Assembly (NCBI RefSeq): GCF_021049265.1
Contig: NZ_CP088018.1
Location: 2,542,001-2,606,000 of the forward strand
Direction: 5' to 3'
DNA: 64,000 nt
From: Ruania suaedae
GTDB lineage: Bacteria; Actinomycetota; Actinomycetes; Actinomycetales; Beutenbergiaceae
The first letter of the stretch is position 1. Each line of letters starts with the position of its first letter. Positions 36,707 through 46,806 of this stretch are shown piece by piece. The notes below the pieces were generated by a model. That model was given only the letters and a program-made list of their open reading frames with translations. It searched no databases and was not told the DNA's origin. A program made the position numbers and the translations under genes.

Positions 36707-37792
36707 ATGTCGGAGCAGGCCGGCACCTCCTCTCGACTGCCCTGGATCGACATCGCCAAGGCGGCCGCCATCGTGCTCGTGGTCCACTACCACGTCAGCG
36801 TCGCCGGTGCCCCTCAGCTGCTACCGGACTCGACCAGTGCGGTGGTGGCCTGGTGGCGCGATCTGAGCCTGGCGATGATTCCGCTGCGGATGCCGCTGTT
36901 CTTCCTGACCGCGGGGCTGCTCGCCGGCGGCGCGATCCAGCGCCCCTGGTCGGCGCTGTGGCGGCCGCGGATCGGCAACCTGCTCTGGCCGTTCCTGCTG
37001 TGGAGCGTGCTGTTCGCCGTCCTCTGCGCCCCGCGGTACGACCCCGAGGAGCCGGTCCGCTACATGCGGCGGAGCCTGGAGGCGATCCCGTTCGGCGGCA
37101 CCGCCTACTGGTTCCTCTCGGTCCTGGTGGTCTACTTCGTCATCGCCCGGCTGCTACGACGATTCCCTCACCTCCTGCTGCTGGGCGCCGTGGCGGCCGT
37201 GGGACTGGCTCCCCTGGTGGGCTCGTTCCTGACCGACGCCCTGGGCGCCCCGGACGCGCTTGCCACGAACGCCTCCCGGGCCGCCTCGTTCGCAGTGTGG
37301 TACTTCCTCGGGTGCTTCGCCCGGCCGGTGGTCACGCAGATCGCCACCCGCGCCACGTGGGCCGGCGCGGCCACGGCGACGGCCCTGTACGTGGTGATCG
37401 CCTGGGCGCTCTACTTCGCCGGGATGGCCGCGAGCATCACCGACCTGCTGAATCTCGCGCTGAACGTGCTCGGCCTCGTCGCCGCCCTCCAGCTCGCCGT
37501 CCTGGCCTCCCGTGCCGGCCCGGCCCGGCGCCTGGGCCACTATCTGGCCGGGCGCACGCTGGCGATCTACGTACTGCACCCGATCCTGCTCAGCGGGGTC
37601 ATCGTGGCGGTCCGCCGCGGCGACGGCACGGCCGTGCTGCCCCTGACGAGTCCGATCCTGAACGTGCTGCTGTTCCCGCTCCTCACGGTCGCACTCGTGG
37701 CCGCCTCCACCGCCCTCTACGACCTCGCCCGGCGGGTCGGTGCGCCGTGGTTGTTCGCACTACCCGGGGGCCGCACGCGCGAGCCGCGCTGA
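36707..37792 (+). CDS. Acyltransferase-3 family membrane protein
   Basis: 361 residues with about ten hydrophobic helices. The acyltransferase-3 (OafA/NodX-like) opening LPWIDIAKAAAIVLVVHYHV is present, with the conserved His in the first helix, and RMPLFFLTAGLLAGG and TLAIYVLHPILLSG follow. Such proteins O-acetylate surface glycans or lipids on the outer face of the membrane. ATG codons at 36704 and 36707 both follow GGGAGGAG; 36707 has the better spacing. It is flanked by repeat copies A and B, and its TGA stop lies inside copy B. No other glycan gene is adjacent. Confidence 0.85.
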   Translation: MSEQAGTSSRLPWIDIAKAAAIVLVVHYHVSVAGAPQLLPDSTSAVVAWWRDLSLAMIPLRMPLFFLTAGLLAGGAIQRPWSALWRPRIGNLLWPFLLWSVLFAVLCAPRYDPEEPVRYMRRSLEAIPFGGTAYWFLSVLVVYFVIARLLRRFPHLLLLGAVAAVGLAPLVGSFLTDALGAPDALATNASRAASFAVWYFLGCFARPVVTQIATRATWAGAATATALYVVIAWALYFAGMAASITDLLNLALNVLGLVAALQLAVLASRAGPARRLGHYLAGRTLAIYVLHPILLSGVIVAVRRGDGTAVLPLTSPILNVLLFPLLTVALVAASTALYDLARRVGAPWLFALPGGRTREPR

Positions 37793-37866
37793 CCCGATCG
37801 ACACGGCTGCGCCGATCTGCGGCAGCATCGCTGCGCACCCCACGCATCCGTGCCTGTCCGGTCATC
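37788..37866 (+). repeat. 79-bp palindromic interspersed repeat, copy B (diverged)
   Basis: 79 bp in the same orientation as copy A, beginning GCTGACC and ending GTCATC. It keeps the core words GACACGGCTGCG, TCTGCGGCA, CGCACCCCACGCAT but has more changes near the 3' end than A or C. The first bases of the element supply the TGA stop codon (37790-37792) of the acyltransferase gene. Confidence 0.82.
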
Positions 37867-37923
37867 CACAACCCCCACCCGGGCCGCCGACGCCCCCGCC
37901 TCCGGATCACCAGGCTGACCGGC

Positions 37924-38760
37924 ATGACCACCTCACCCTCACTCGATGTCGGGCTCTACTCCCCCGCCCAGCTGCGGGCACGCGGGATCGACCGGCGCCG
38001 GCTCCGCCATCTGCTCGCCCATGGGCGGCTGCTGCACGTCGCCCGCGGCTGGTACGCCCGGCCCGATGCCGATACCGCCGCGGTCGCCGCCGTCAGCGCC
38101 GGCGCCCGCCTGACCTGCCTCTCCGCGGCCCGCCTGCATGACCTGTGGCTGCCCGAGCACTCCCGCTCTCACGTCCACGCCCGCCGCGGCAATGTCCCGG
38201 CCGGCTGGGTCCCGCACGGCCCGCGTCTGGATGCCTGGCCCGGACCCGACCCGGTGGCCGGCCTACCGCTGTGCCTGGACCATGCCGCACGCTGCCTGAT
38301 CCCCGAGAGCGCCGCGATCCTGTTCGAGTCCGCGCTCACCCGGGGCAGGATCACCCCCACCGACGCGGACGTGATCCTGGCCGGGTTGCCGGTGCGCGTC
38401 ACGTCGGCGATCGGCAACGTCACCGCCTTGAGCCAGTCCGGCTCGGAGACCCGGATCGCCCGCTGGCTACGACGGCGGGGCGTGCGGTTCGCCCAGCAGG
38501 TCGCCATCCCCGGGGTGGGCACGGTGGACTTCCTGGTCGGGCGGTGGATCATCGAGGCCGACAGCGCCGCCCACCACCGCTCGCGGCAGGAGTACGAGAA
38601 CGACCGCCGCCGGGACATGGCAGCGAGGATGCAGGGGCTGGACACGAGCCGGCTGAGCTTCTCCCAGATCTGGCAGCACTGGCCCACGACCACCGCTCAC
38701 CTCGCCGCGATCCTGGCCACCCGCCGGCACCTGGCCCGGCCCCGGCCCATCCCCTACTGA
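37924..38760 (+). CDS. AbiEi-type N-terminal domain with DUF559/Vsr-like nuclease-fold C-terminus
   Basis: 278 residues starting at the ATG at 37924. The N-terminus (SPAQLRARGIDRRRLRHLLA, then RLLHVARGWYA) is the winged-helix AbiEi antitoxin-type domain. The C-terminus (about 165-265) has the PDDEXK-type pattern TVDFLVGRWIIEADSAAHHR followed by ENDRRRDMAARMQGL, like DUF559/Vsr endonucleases; the acidic E and D of IEAD are plausible metal ligands. This combination is frequent as solitary, multi-copy genes in actinobacteria. No AbiEii toxin partner is present, so a working type IV toxin-antitoxin pair is not supported here. Confidence 0.75.
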   Translation: MTTSPSLDVGLYSPAQLRARGIDRRRLRHLLAHGRLLHVARGWYARPDADTAAVAAVSAGARLTCLSAARLHDLWLPEHSRSHVHARRGNVPAGWVPHGPRLDAWPGPDPVAGLPLCLDHAARCLIPESAAILFESALTRGRITPTDADVILAGLPVRVTSAIGNVTALSQSGSETRIARWLRRRGVRFAQQVAIPGVGTVDFLVGRWIIEADSAAHHRSRQEYENDRRRDMAARMQGLDTSRLSFSQIWQHWPTTTAHLAAILATRRHLARPRPIPY

Positions 38761-38781
38761 GGGCCCGCCGACCGGCCGGAC

Positions 38782-39540
38782 TCACCCAGCCGTCAGCGCC
38801 ACCAGCCGGCCGTCGATCTCACGCACGTCCACCGCCATGTCGTAGACCGACTCCAGCACGGCCGGGTCCATCACCTCGGCCGCCGGCCCGTCGCAGACCA
38901 CTCGCCCCTCCCGCATCGCCACGATCCGGTCGGAGTAGCGGGCGGCGACGTTGATGTCGTGCAGCACCACCACCACCCGCTTGTCGAGCTCGTCGGCCAT
39001 CCGCCGCAGCAGCCGCATGATCTCAACCGCGTGCTTGAGGTCGAGGTTGTTCAGCGGCTCGTCCAGCAGCACGTACCGCGTGTCCTGGGCGAGGACCATC
39101 GCCACGAACGCCCGCTGGCGCTGCCCGCCGGAGAGCTGGTCCAGGAACCGGGTGCGGAAGGGCTGCAGGTCGAGGTAGTCCAGCGCCCGCTCCACGTGCT
39201 CGCGGTCCTCGGCGGTGGTCCGCCCGCGCGAGTGGGGGAACCGGCCGAACTCCACCAGGTCCTCCACCGTGAGACGGGCGGCGATGTGGTTGTCCTGGCG
39301 CAGCACCGCCAGCCGGGTGGCCAGGGTGCGCGAGGGTGCGGTGGCCACGTCGAGGTCATCGATGCTCACCCGCCCCTCCTCGGCCTGGATCAGCCGTCCG
39401 ATCACGCCGAACAGGGTGGATTTGCCGGCCCCATTGGGGCCGATGAGCGCGGTCACGCCCTCGCCGCCGAAGGTCAGCGAGACGTGGTCGAGCACCGTGG
39501 CCGGGCCGTAGCGCTTGGTGGCGCCCTCGAGCACGATCAT
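38782..39540 (-). CDS. Iron-siderophore ABC transporter, ATP-binding protein
   Basis: 252 residues. ABC ATPase with Walker A GPNGAGKS, signature LSGGQRQR, Walker B YVLLDEPLNNLD and the switch His in VVVVLHDINVAARYSD. Close in type to YclP/FepC importers. The ATG at 39540 overlaps the upstream permease stop (ATGA). Last gene of the four-gene iron uptake operon; provides energy for the two FecCD permeases. Confidence 0.92.
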   Translation of the reverse strand: MIVLEGATKRYGPATVLDHVSLTFGGEGVTALIGPNGAGKSTLFGVIGRLIQAEEGRVSIDDLDVATAPSRTLATRLAVLRQDNHIAARLTVEDLVEFGRFPHSRGRTTAEDREHVERALDYLDLQPFRTRFLDQLSGGQRQRAFVAMVLAQDTRYVLLDEPLNNLDLKHAVEIMRLLRRMADELDKRVVVVLHDINVAARYSDRIVAMREGRVVCDGPAAEVMDPAVLESVYDMAVDVREIDGRLVALTAG

Positions 39541-40598
39541 CGTGCCCCCTTTCGCAACACGAGGTAGAGGAAGAACAGGCCGCCGGCGAACTCGATGATC
39601 ATCGCCAGCGCGCCGCCGAAGCCGAAGATCCGCTCGAGCACCAGCTGCCCGCCCACCAGGCAGACCATGCCCAGCCCGACGGCGGCCGGCAGCGTGAACC
39701 GGTGCCGGAAGCTGCCCACGTAGGAGTAGGCGAGATTGGCCACGATCAGACCGAAGAACAGGATCGGGCCCACCATCGAGGTGGAGGCGGCCACCATCAC
39801 CGAGACGATCGCGAACAGCCCCATCACCACCCGCCGATGATCGATCCCGAGCCCGACCGCCATCGACTCCCCGAGCGTGAGCACGTCCAGGATCCGCAGC
39901 AGCGGGATCAGCGCCACCACGCCGGCCACCACGAGAGCGCCGGTGAGCATCAGCAACGTCTCGTCGGGCCGGCTGAGCGAGGCGAACATCGCATCGGTGA
40001 CCACCTGGAAGTCCAGCGGGTCCAGCATCCGCTGCATCCACTCCGCCAGCGCCCGCAGCAGGGTGCCCAGCACGATCCCCACCAGCAGCATCAGGTGCAG
40101 GGAGCGCCGCTTGCCCCCGAACAGCCAGGTGAACAGCAGCACGCTGAAGGCCACCATCACCACCACCTGGCCGATCCAGAGCGTGACCGCGTCGGCGTTC
40201 AGGAACGCCGCGGACCCGAGGAAGAACACCATCGCGGTGGCGGTCAGGCCGTAGAACGCGTCGAAGCCCATGATCGAGGGCGTGAGGATGCGGTTGGCGG
40301 TGATCGTGTGGAACACCACGGTGGAGGTGCCCACCGCGATCGAGACCACCAGCATCGCCAGCACCGTCATGCCCCGGATCTTGACGGCGAACGCCAGCGA
40401 TCCGGGCACGTCGGTGAGCAGGTAGGTGGCCACGAGGAGCACGACGGCGCAGCCCAGGACCGCCAGTCGCACCCCAGGCCTGTGCCACAGCTGCCACAGG
40501 TGGCGCAGACCTCGTGGTGGCGTGCCACGACCGGCCGCCGGCCGGCGCGGCGCCGATACCGCCGTGGGTGGGGTTGCGGTCTCGCGGTCAGTGAGCAC
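39537..40598 (-). CDS. Iron-siderophore ABC transporter permease (FecCD family)
   Basis: 353 residues with about nine membrane helices after a roughly 40-residue Pro/Arg-rich cytoplasmic tail. FecCD features include GIDHRRVVMGLFAIVSVMVA and STSMVGPILFFGLIVANLAY. It pairs with the permease encoded just upstream to form the channel; the order matches YclO in the Bacillus yclNOPQ petrobactin system. The GTG start at 40598 overlaps the preceding permease gene by 11 bp. Confidence 0.9.
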   Translation of the reverse strand: MLTDRETATPPTAVSAPRRPAAGRGTPPRGLRHLWQLWHRPGVRLAVLGCAVVLLVATYLLTDVPGSLAFAVKIRGMTVLAMLVVSIAVGTSTVVFHTITANRILTPSIMGFDAFYGLTATAMVFFLGSAAFLNADAVTLWIGQVVVMVAFSVLLFTWLFGGKRRSLHLMLLVGIVLGTLLRALAEWMQRMLDPLDFQVVTDAMFASLSRPDETLLMLTGALVVAGVVALIPLLRILDVLTLGESMAVGLGIDHRRVVMGLFAIVSVMVAASTSMVGPILFFGLIVANLAYSYVGSFRHRFTLPAAVGLGMVCLVGGQLVLERIFGFGGALAMIIEFAGGLFFLYLVLRKGAR

Positions 40599-41598
40599 GG
40601 GACCCCTTCCGCAGCAGCAGCCAGAGGAAGATGCCGGCGCCGAGGATGCCCACGATCACCGAGAGCGGGATCTCGTAGGGGAACCGCACGACGCGGGCGA
40701 GGATGTCGCAGGCGAGGATGAACACGGCGCCGAGCCCGGCCACCCACGGGATGGCCCGGCGGCAGTTGTCACCGATGATCAGGCTCACGACGTTCGGCAC
40801 CACCAGCCCGAGGAACGGCACGATCCCGGCGGTGGCCAGCACCGTGGCGGTGATGACGGCGATCACCACCATCCCCACGGCCATCACCCGGCGGTAGTTC
40901 AGCCCGAGGTTGGTGGCGAAGTCCTCGCCGAGCCCGATCACGGAGAACCGGTCGGCGGCCACCCAGGCCACCACCACCATCGCGCCGGCGAGCCAGAGCA
41001 GCTCGTAGCGCCCGGCCATCACCGAGGCGAAGCTGCCCTGGGCCCACTGCCCGAGCGACTGCAACAGGTCCATCCGGTAGGCGATGAACGTGGTGAAGGC
41101 GCCCACCACTCCCCCGAGCATGATGCCCACCAGCGGCACCAGCACGAGCTGGCGCACCGGTATGGCCTTGATCACCTGCAGGAACACCCAGGTGCCGACC
41201 AGCCCGAACACGGCCGCCACACCGGCCTTGCCGACCACCGGCAGCGCCGGGGCGAAGATGATGCAGCCGAGCATGCCGAGGGTGGCGAACTCGGTGACGC
41301 CGGTGGTGCTGGGCTCGACGAACCGGTTGCGCACCATCATCTGCATGATCAGCCCCGCGATCCCGAGCGAGGCGCCCACGAGCAGCACCGCCACGGTCCG
41401 CGGGATGCGGCTGACCAACAGCAGGAACTGCGCGTGGGAGTCGGCGTCGGCCCGCAGCAGCGAGGCGGGGGTGACGTCGGAGACACCGGTGAACACGCTC
41501 GCCACGGCCAGCAGCACCAGCGCCGCCCCGATGACGACGCCCACCCCGGTCCGCGCGGAGCGGACCGGGGTGGGCGCGTAAGTGGTCGGAGTCGACAC
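40588..41598 (-). CDS. Iron-siderophore ABC transporter permease (FecCD family)
   Basis: 336 residues with about nine membrane helices. Typical segments are SRIPRTVAVLLVGASLGIAG followed by LIMQMMVRNRFVEPSTTGV, and AGIVPFLGLVVPNVVSLIIG. YclN-like half of the permease pair. The GTG at 41598 is used; no clear Shine-Dalgarno is seen in the 20 bp after the lipoprotein stop, so translation may depend on coupling. Confidence 0.9.
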   Translation of the reverse strand: MSTPTTYAPTPVRSARTGVGVVIGAALVLLAVASVFTGVSDVTPASLLRADADSHAQFLLLVSRIPRTVAVLLVGASLGIAGLIMQMMVRNRFVEPSTTGVTEFATLGMLGCIIFAPALPVVGKAGVAAVFGLVGTWVFLQVIKAIPVRQLVLVPLVGIMLGGVVGAFTTFIAYRMDLLQSLGQWAQGSFASVMAGRYELLWLAGAMVVVAWVAADRFSVIGLGEDFATNLGLNYRRVMAVGMVVIAVITATVLATAGIVPFLGLVVPNVVSLIIGDNCRRAIPWVAGLGAVFILACDILARVVRFPYEIPLSVIVGILGAGIFLWLLLRKGSRAH

Positions 41599-41618
41599 AG
41601 GAGGTGGCTCGCTGGTCC

Positions 41619-42626
41619 TTACAGCGCGGCCGAGATGTCGTCGATCATGACCTGCGTGGTGTCCAGGCCGCCGTAGACGATGTACCAGGCCACCGGGTTG
41701 AGGTAGTGGATCCGGTCGTTCTGGGCTGCCGCGGTCTCGTTGATGATGTCGTTGTCGAGCACCTCGGCGGCGGCCTGCGCGTCCTCGGTGCCGACGGCCT
41801 GGTCGCGATCGATGACGAACAGGTGGTCGGGGTTCTCCTCGAGCACGAACTCGAAGGAGACGGGCTCGCCGTGGGTGGCGCCCTGGATGTCGTCGATCAC
41901 CGGCTCCACGCCGAAGACGTCGTACATGATGCCGCTGCGGTAGGTGAACCCGCCCTCGGTGCCGCCGCTGGCGGCGAGTGCGCTGAGGCTGCCGCCGGAG
42001 ACCATCAGACCCAGGCCGGTGCCGAGCTCGGCGGTCTGGGCGCGCACGTCCTCGATCTGGGCGTTGAGACTCTCGACCGCCTCGGCAGCCTCGTCCTCGG
42101 CCTCGAGCACCTCACCGAGGAAGGTGGTGTTGCGCTCGAGGGTCTCGAGGTAGCTGCCGGCGGGGCTGAGGTCGACCGTGGGGGCGATCTCGTTGAGGTC
42201 CTCCCACAGCGCCGAGGAGCGGCCCGAGACGAGGATCAGGTCGGGCTGCTGGGCCTCGATCGCGACGAGGTCGGCCTCGAAGAGGGTGCCGGCGTTGAAG
42301 GCATCCTCGGCGAGGTAGTCGGCCAGGTAGTCCGGCACGTTGTCCAGCGGCGCACCGGCGATCTCGCCACCGAGGGCACCGACGGTGTCCAGGCTCGCGA
42401 TGTCGAAGGCCACGATGGTCTCCGGGTTCACCGGCGCCTCGACACTGGTCTCCTCGTACTGCGGGTCCTCGTCCTCACCGGCGGTGTTGCGGTCCCAGGT
42501 GAAGGTGACCGTCTCGGTCGACTCCCCGTCGGATCCGGCGGCGGTCTCGGGGCCACCGCAGGCCGCCACGGCGAGCGACGTCGCCGCCGCGAGCGAGATG
42601 AGGGCCACAGGGCGCTTCACTGACAT
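41619..42626 (-). CDS. Siderophore-binding lipoprotein of iron ABC importer
   Basis: 335 residues. Lipoprotein signal peptide with lipobox VAAC (lipidated Cys23), then a two-lobed periplasmic-binding fold of the FatB/YclQ type (VNPETIVAFDIASLDTVGAL, ADLVAIEAQQPDLILVSGRS). The ATG at 42626 is preceded by GAGGAGA. It captures ferric siderophore and delivers it to the two FecCD permeases. First gene of the operon, directly behind paired iron boxes, so it is expected to be repressed when iron is abundant. The natural siderophore is not predictable; no siderophore synthesis gene is in the window. Confidence 0.9.
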   Translation of the reverse strand: MSVKRPVALISLAAATSLAVAACGGPETAAGSDGESTETVTFTWDRNTAGEDEDPQYEETSVEAPVNPETIVAFDIASLDTVGALGGEIAGAPLDNVPDYLADYLAEDAFNAGTLFEADLVAIEAQQPDLILVSGRSSALWEDLNEIAPTVDLSPAGSYLETLERNTTFLGEVLEAEDEAAEAVESLNAQIEDVRAQTAELGTGLGLMVSGGSLSALAASGGTEGGFTYRSGIMYDVFGVEPVIDDIQGATHGEPVSFEFVLEENPDHLFVIDRDQAVGTEDAQAAAEVLDNDIINETAAAQNDRIHYLNPVAWYIVYGGLDTTQVMIDDISAAL

Positions 42627-42652
42627 GCAGGTTCTCCTCGGTTAGGTCGGTA

Positions 42653-42691
42653 TTAGCCGAGCCTAACCTAGCGAAGGCGAGCCTAACCTCA
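42653..42691 (-). promoter_or_regulatory. Tandem DtxR/IdeR-like iron boxes
   Basis: Two 19-bp sites, 42653-42671 and 42673-42691, each keep the right half-site GAGCCTAACCT. They match the classical DtxR consensus (TTAGGTTAGGCTAACCTAA) at about 14 and 13 of 19 positions, and their centres are exactly 20 bp apart. A further half-site TTAGGTCGG lies at 42642. The sites begin 27 bp upstream of the lipoprotein ATG and probably cover its promoter. Confidence 0.8.
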
Positions 42692-42728
42692 CCCGGGCCG
42701 GAGAGTGATTGGGATCACGCCGCGCTTC

Positions 42729-44200
<1,472 letters not shown>

Positions 44201-44204
<4 letters not shown>

Positions 44205-45478
44205 GGAGTCAGGGTATCCGCCGGCACCGCCCCGGACGCCCGCACCCGCAGCGCCCCCACCAGCAGCACCACCGCCGGCACCAGCAGCACCGCCCCGGCG
44301 ATGTTCACCGCCGTGAACCCTCCCCAGGCGAGGATCGGGCCGGCGAGGGCGGCCGCGAGCGCCCCGGCGCCGTTCATCCCGGCGTCGGTGGCGCCCTGCA
44401 GCGGCACCCGCACGTGCTCGGCGGTACTCGCCAGCAGCGCGGAGGCACCGATCACGCAGGCCGACCAGCCCACCCCGAGCACCGTCAGCGCCACGGCGGT
44501 CATCGCTCCCCCGGCCGAGTCCTGGGCCGCGACCACGCCGAGCACCAGCGCCACCACCAGCCCGGCCATCCCCCCGGCGCCGGTGCGCACGCCCCCGAAC
44601 CGGTCGGCGCACCACCCGAACACCGGGCTGAGGCCGAACATGCCGAGGATGTGCAGGCTGATCACCACCCCCACCACCGTCAGTGACATGCCGTGGTGGG
44701 CCAGGTGCACCGGCGTCATCACCATCACCATGACCATCACCGAGTGCGCGCAGGCGATCAGCCCGACGGCGTAGCGCGCCACCGCATGCCGGCCCGCCCA
44801 CCGCAGGGCTGCCAGGGTGCCGACCGGTTCGGCCGACCGTTCCGGCTCCCCGGCCCCCGCCACGGCGGGGGCGGGCTGCGCCGTCGGGACTCGTGGGTAG
44901 AGCACGGCGATGACGATCCCGGCGAGGGCGAAGGCGACTACGGAGAACAAATACGGCCCGGCGAGCGAAGGGAGGCCGGCGGCGATGCCGACGGCGTTGC
45001 CCGGGTCGGTGAGGTTCGGCCCGGCGACCGAGCCGATGGTGGTGGCCCAGATGACGATCGCCATGGTGCGCCCACGGGCGCCGGCCCCGGCGTTCTCCCC
45101 GGCCGCGTAGCGCGACTGCAGGTTGACCGCCTGGGCCACCCCGAACAGGCCCAGGCCGAGCAGGAGCACCACGAGCTGATTGACGACGGCGGCCGTCAGG
45201 ATGGTCAGGGCCCCCGCCGTGGCGAGGGCGTATCCCAGGGCGAGGGACCGCCGTCGGCCCGCTCGTGCTGCCAGCCGGGCCAGTGGCACGGCGGCGATGG
45301 CCGCCCCGAGCACGCTGGCGGCCTGACCGAGGCCGGCCACGGAGGTGCCGCCGAGGCGTTCGGCGAGCAGCCCGCCCACGGCGACACCGGAGGCCACACC
45401 CACTCCGCCGAGCAGGTTGCTGGCGATGAGCACGCCGACGGCGCGGCGGGCGGTCGAGTGCTCGACGGCTGCGGTCAC
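44201..45478 (-). CDS. MFS transporter
   Basis: 425 residues, about 12 membrane helices. The MFS loop-2/3 motif is seen as [20 protein letters not shown]; the second half contains [16 protein letters not shown]. The GTG at 45478 was chosen because the upstream part of the frame is not hydrophobic or conserved. It is translationally coupled to ahcY (4-bp overlap) and divergent from the PatB-like gene, which suggests a substrate in sulfur or methyl metabolism, but the sequence does not fix it. Confidence 0.82.
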
Positions 45479-45555
45479 CGGCAGATTCTCGCATCCGGTG
45501 CACCCGGCCCTGCGGGTGCTGCGGTCTGGCACGCGTCCTGGGAGAGGATGGGGCC

Positions 45556-46737
45556 ATGGATGCCCACCAGATGCAGTCCCTGGACGAGCTCACCATCGAG
45601 CAGCTGCGCGCCGCCGGCAGCGTGAAGTGGACCGCGTTCCCCGGCAAGATTGGGGCTTTCGTGGCCGAGATGGACTTCGGCACGGCCGAGCCGATCACCC
45701 GGGCGCTGCACGAGGCCGTGGACGCCGGCGTCTTCGGATACCTGCCGGCGGCGATGTCGGATCGGATGAGCGAGGCGTACACCGACTGGGCGGGCCGGCG
45801 CTACGGCTGGACGGTGGATCCGGGCGATGTGCACCCGGTCGCGGACGTGCTCGCCGCGCTGGAGCTGACGATCGACTTCTTCTGCGAGCCGGATTCGGCG
45901 GTGGTGCTGCCCACGCCCGCCTACATGCCGTTCCTGACGGTGCCGCTGCTGCACGGCCGGCGGATCATCCAGGTGCCGATGGCACGCGAGGGCGGGCGCT
46001 ACGTCTACGACCTGGCGGCCCTTGATGCGGCGTTCGCCGACGGCGGCGGGCTGCTCGTGCTGTGCAACCCGCACAACCCGATCGGCCGGGTGCTCGAGAC
46101 CGAGGAGATGGTGGCCATCAGTGAGGTGGTCCAGCGGCACGGGGCGCGGGTGTTCTCCGACGAGATCCACGCACCGCTGGTCTACTCCCCCGGGCGGCAC
46201 GTGCCGTACGCCTCGGTGAACGAGGCGGCCGCCGGGCACACGCTCACGGCGACCTCGGCCTCGAAAGCGTGGAACCTGCCGGGCCTGAAGTGTGCGCAGG
46301 TGGTGGCCTCCAACGATGCGGACCGGGCGCTGTGGCGCGAGCACGGCAAGTCCTTCGAGCACGGCGCGGCGAATCTAGGGGTGGTGGCCAACACCGCCGC
46401 CTACACCGCCGGTGAGCCCTGGCTGGCCGGGGTGCTCGAGTACCTGGACGGCAACCGCCGGCGGTTGGCGGAGCTCGTCGCCGAGCACCTGCCCGGCGTT
46501 CGCTACACCCCGCCCGAGGGGACGTACCTGGCGTGGCTGGACTTCCGCGGCGTCGAGGTCGGGGGTGCTGCCAGCGCGACGGCGTTCCTCGCCTCCCGCG
46601 CGGGCGTGGCCACCACCGACGGCGCCCAGTGCGGGCAGGCCGGTGAGGGTTTCGTGCGCTACAACCTGGCCACGCCGCGGCCGATCATGGAGGAGACGGT
46701 CGCCGCGATGGGCCGGGCGGTGCGGGAGATTCGCTAG
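45556..46737 (+). CDS. PLP-dependent aminotransferase/lyase of the MalY/PatB family
   Basis: 393 residues, fold type I PLP enzyme. The PLP Lys is in [15 protein letters not shown]; upstream are [11 protein letters not shown] and [12 protein letters not shown], typical of cystathionine beta-lyase PatB/MalY. Such enzymes cleave cystathionine or related C-S bonds to give homocysteine, pyruvate and ammonia. Its place next to ahcY and the MFS gene supports a role in homocysteine/methionine metabolism. The start ATG lies 77 bp from the divergent MFS gene. Confidence 0.85.
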   Translation: MDAHQMQSLDELTIEQLRAAGSVKWTAFPGKIGAFVAEMDFGTAEPITRALHEAVDAGVFGYLPAAMSDRMSEAYTDWAGRRYGWTVDPGDVHPVADVLAALELTIDFFCEPDSAVVLPTPAYMPFLTVPLLHGRRIIQVPMAREGGRYVYDLAALDAAFADGGGLLVLCNPHNPIGRVLETEEMVAISEVVQRHGARVFSDEIHAPLVYSPGRHVPYASVNEAAAGHTLTATSASKAWNLPGLKCAQVVASNDADRALWREHGKSFEHGAANLGVVANTAAYTAGEPWLAGVLEYLDGNRRRLAELVAEHLPGVRYTPPEGTYLAWLDFRGVEVGGAASATAFLASRAGVATTDGAQCGQAGEGFVRYNLATPRPIMEETVAAMGRAVREIR

Positions 46738-46806
46738 CGGCTCCCCCGCGGGCACCCATGCCCCCTAGGGTGCTGCTGTCAGACCTTCGGCCTCAAGGAG
46801 CCAGCC

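Noticed and set aside
36664-37923. A long plus frame joining the acyltransferase region to the AbiEi/DUF559 protein
   Set aside because: The upstream part is a shadow of the acyltransferase gene in another frame; the AbiEi domain begins cleanly at ATG 37924.
37924-38760. Complete type IV toxin-antitoxin system
   Set aside because: Only an AbiEi-like domain fused to a nuclease-fold domain is present; there is no AbiEii nucleotidyltransferase gene next to it.
44205-45782. N-terminal extension of adenosylhomocysteinase to give a 1017-residue protein
   Set aside because: The extra frame is arginine-rich and lies over the MFS gene in another frame; the family start [15 protein letters not shown] is at 44204.
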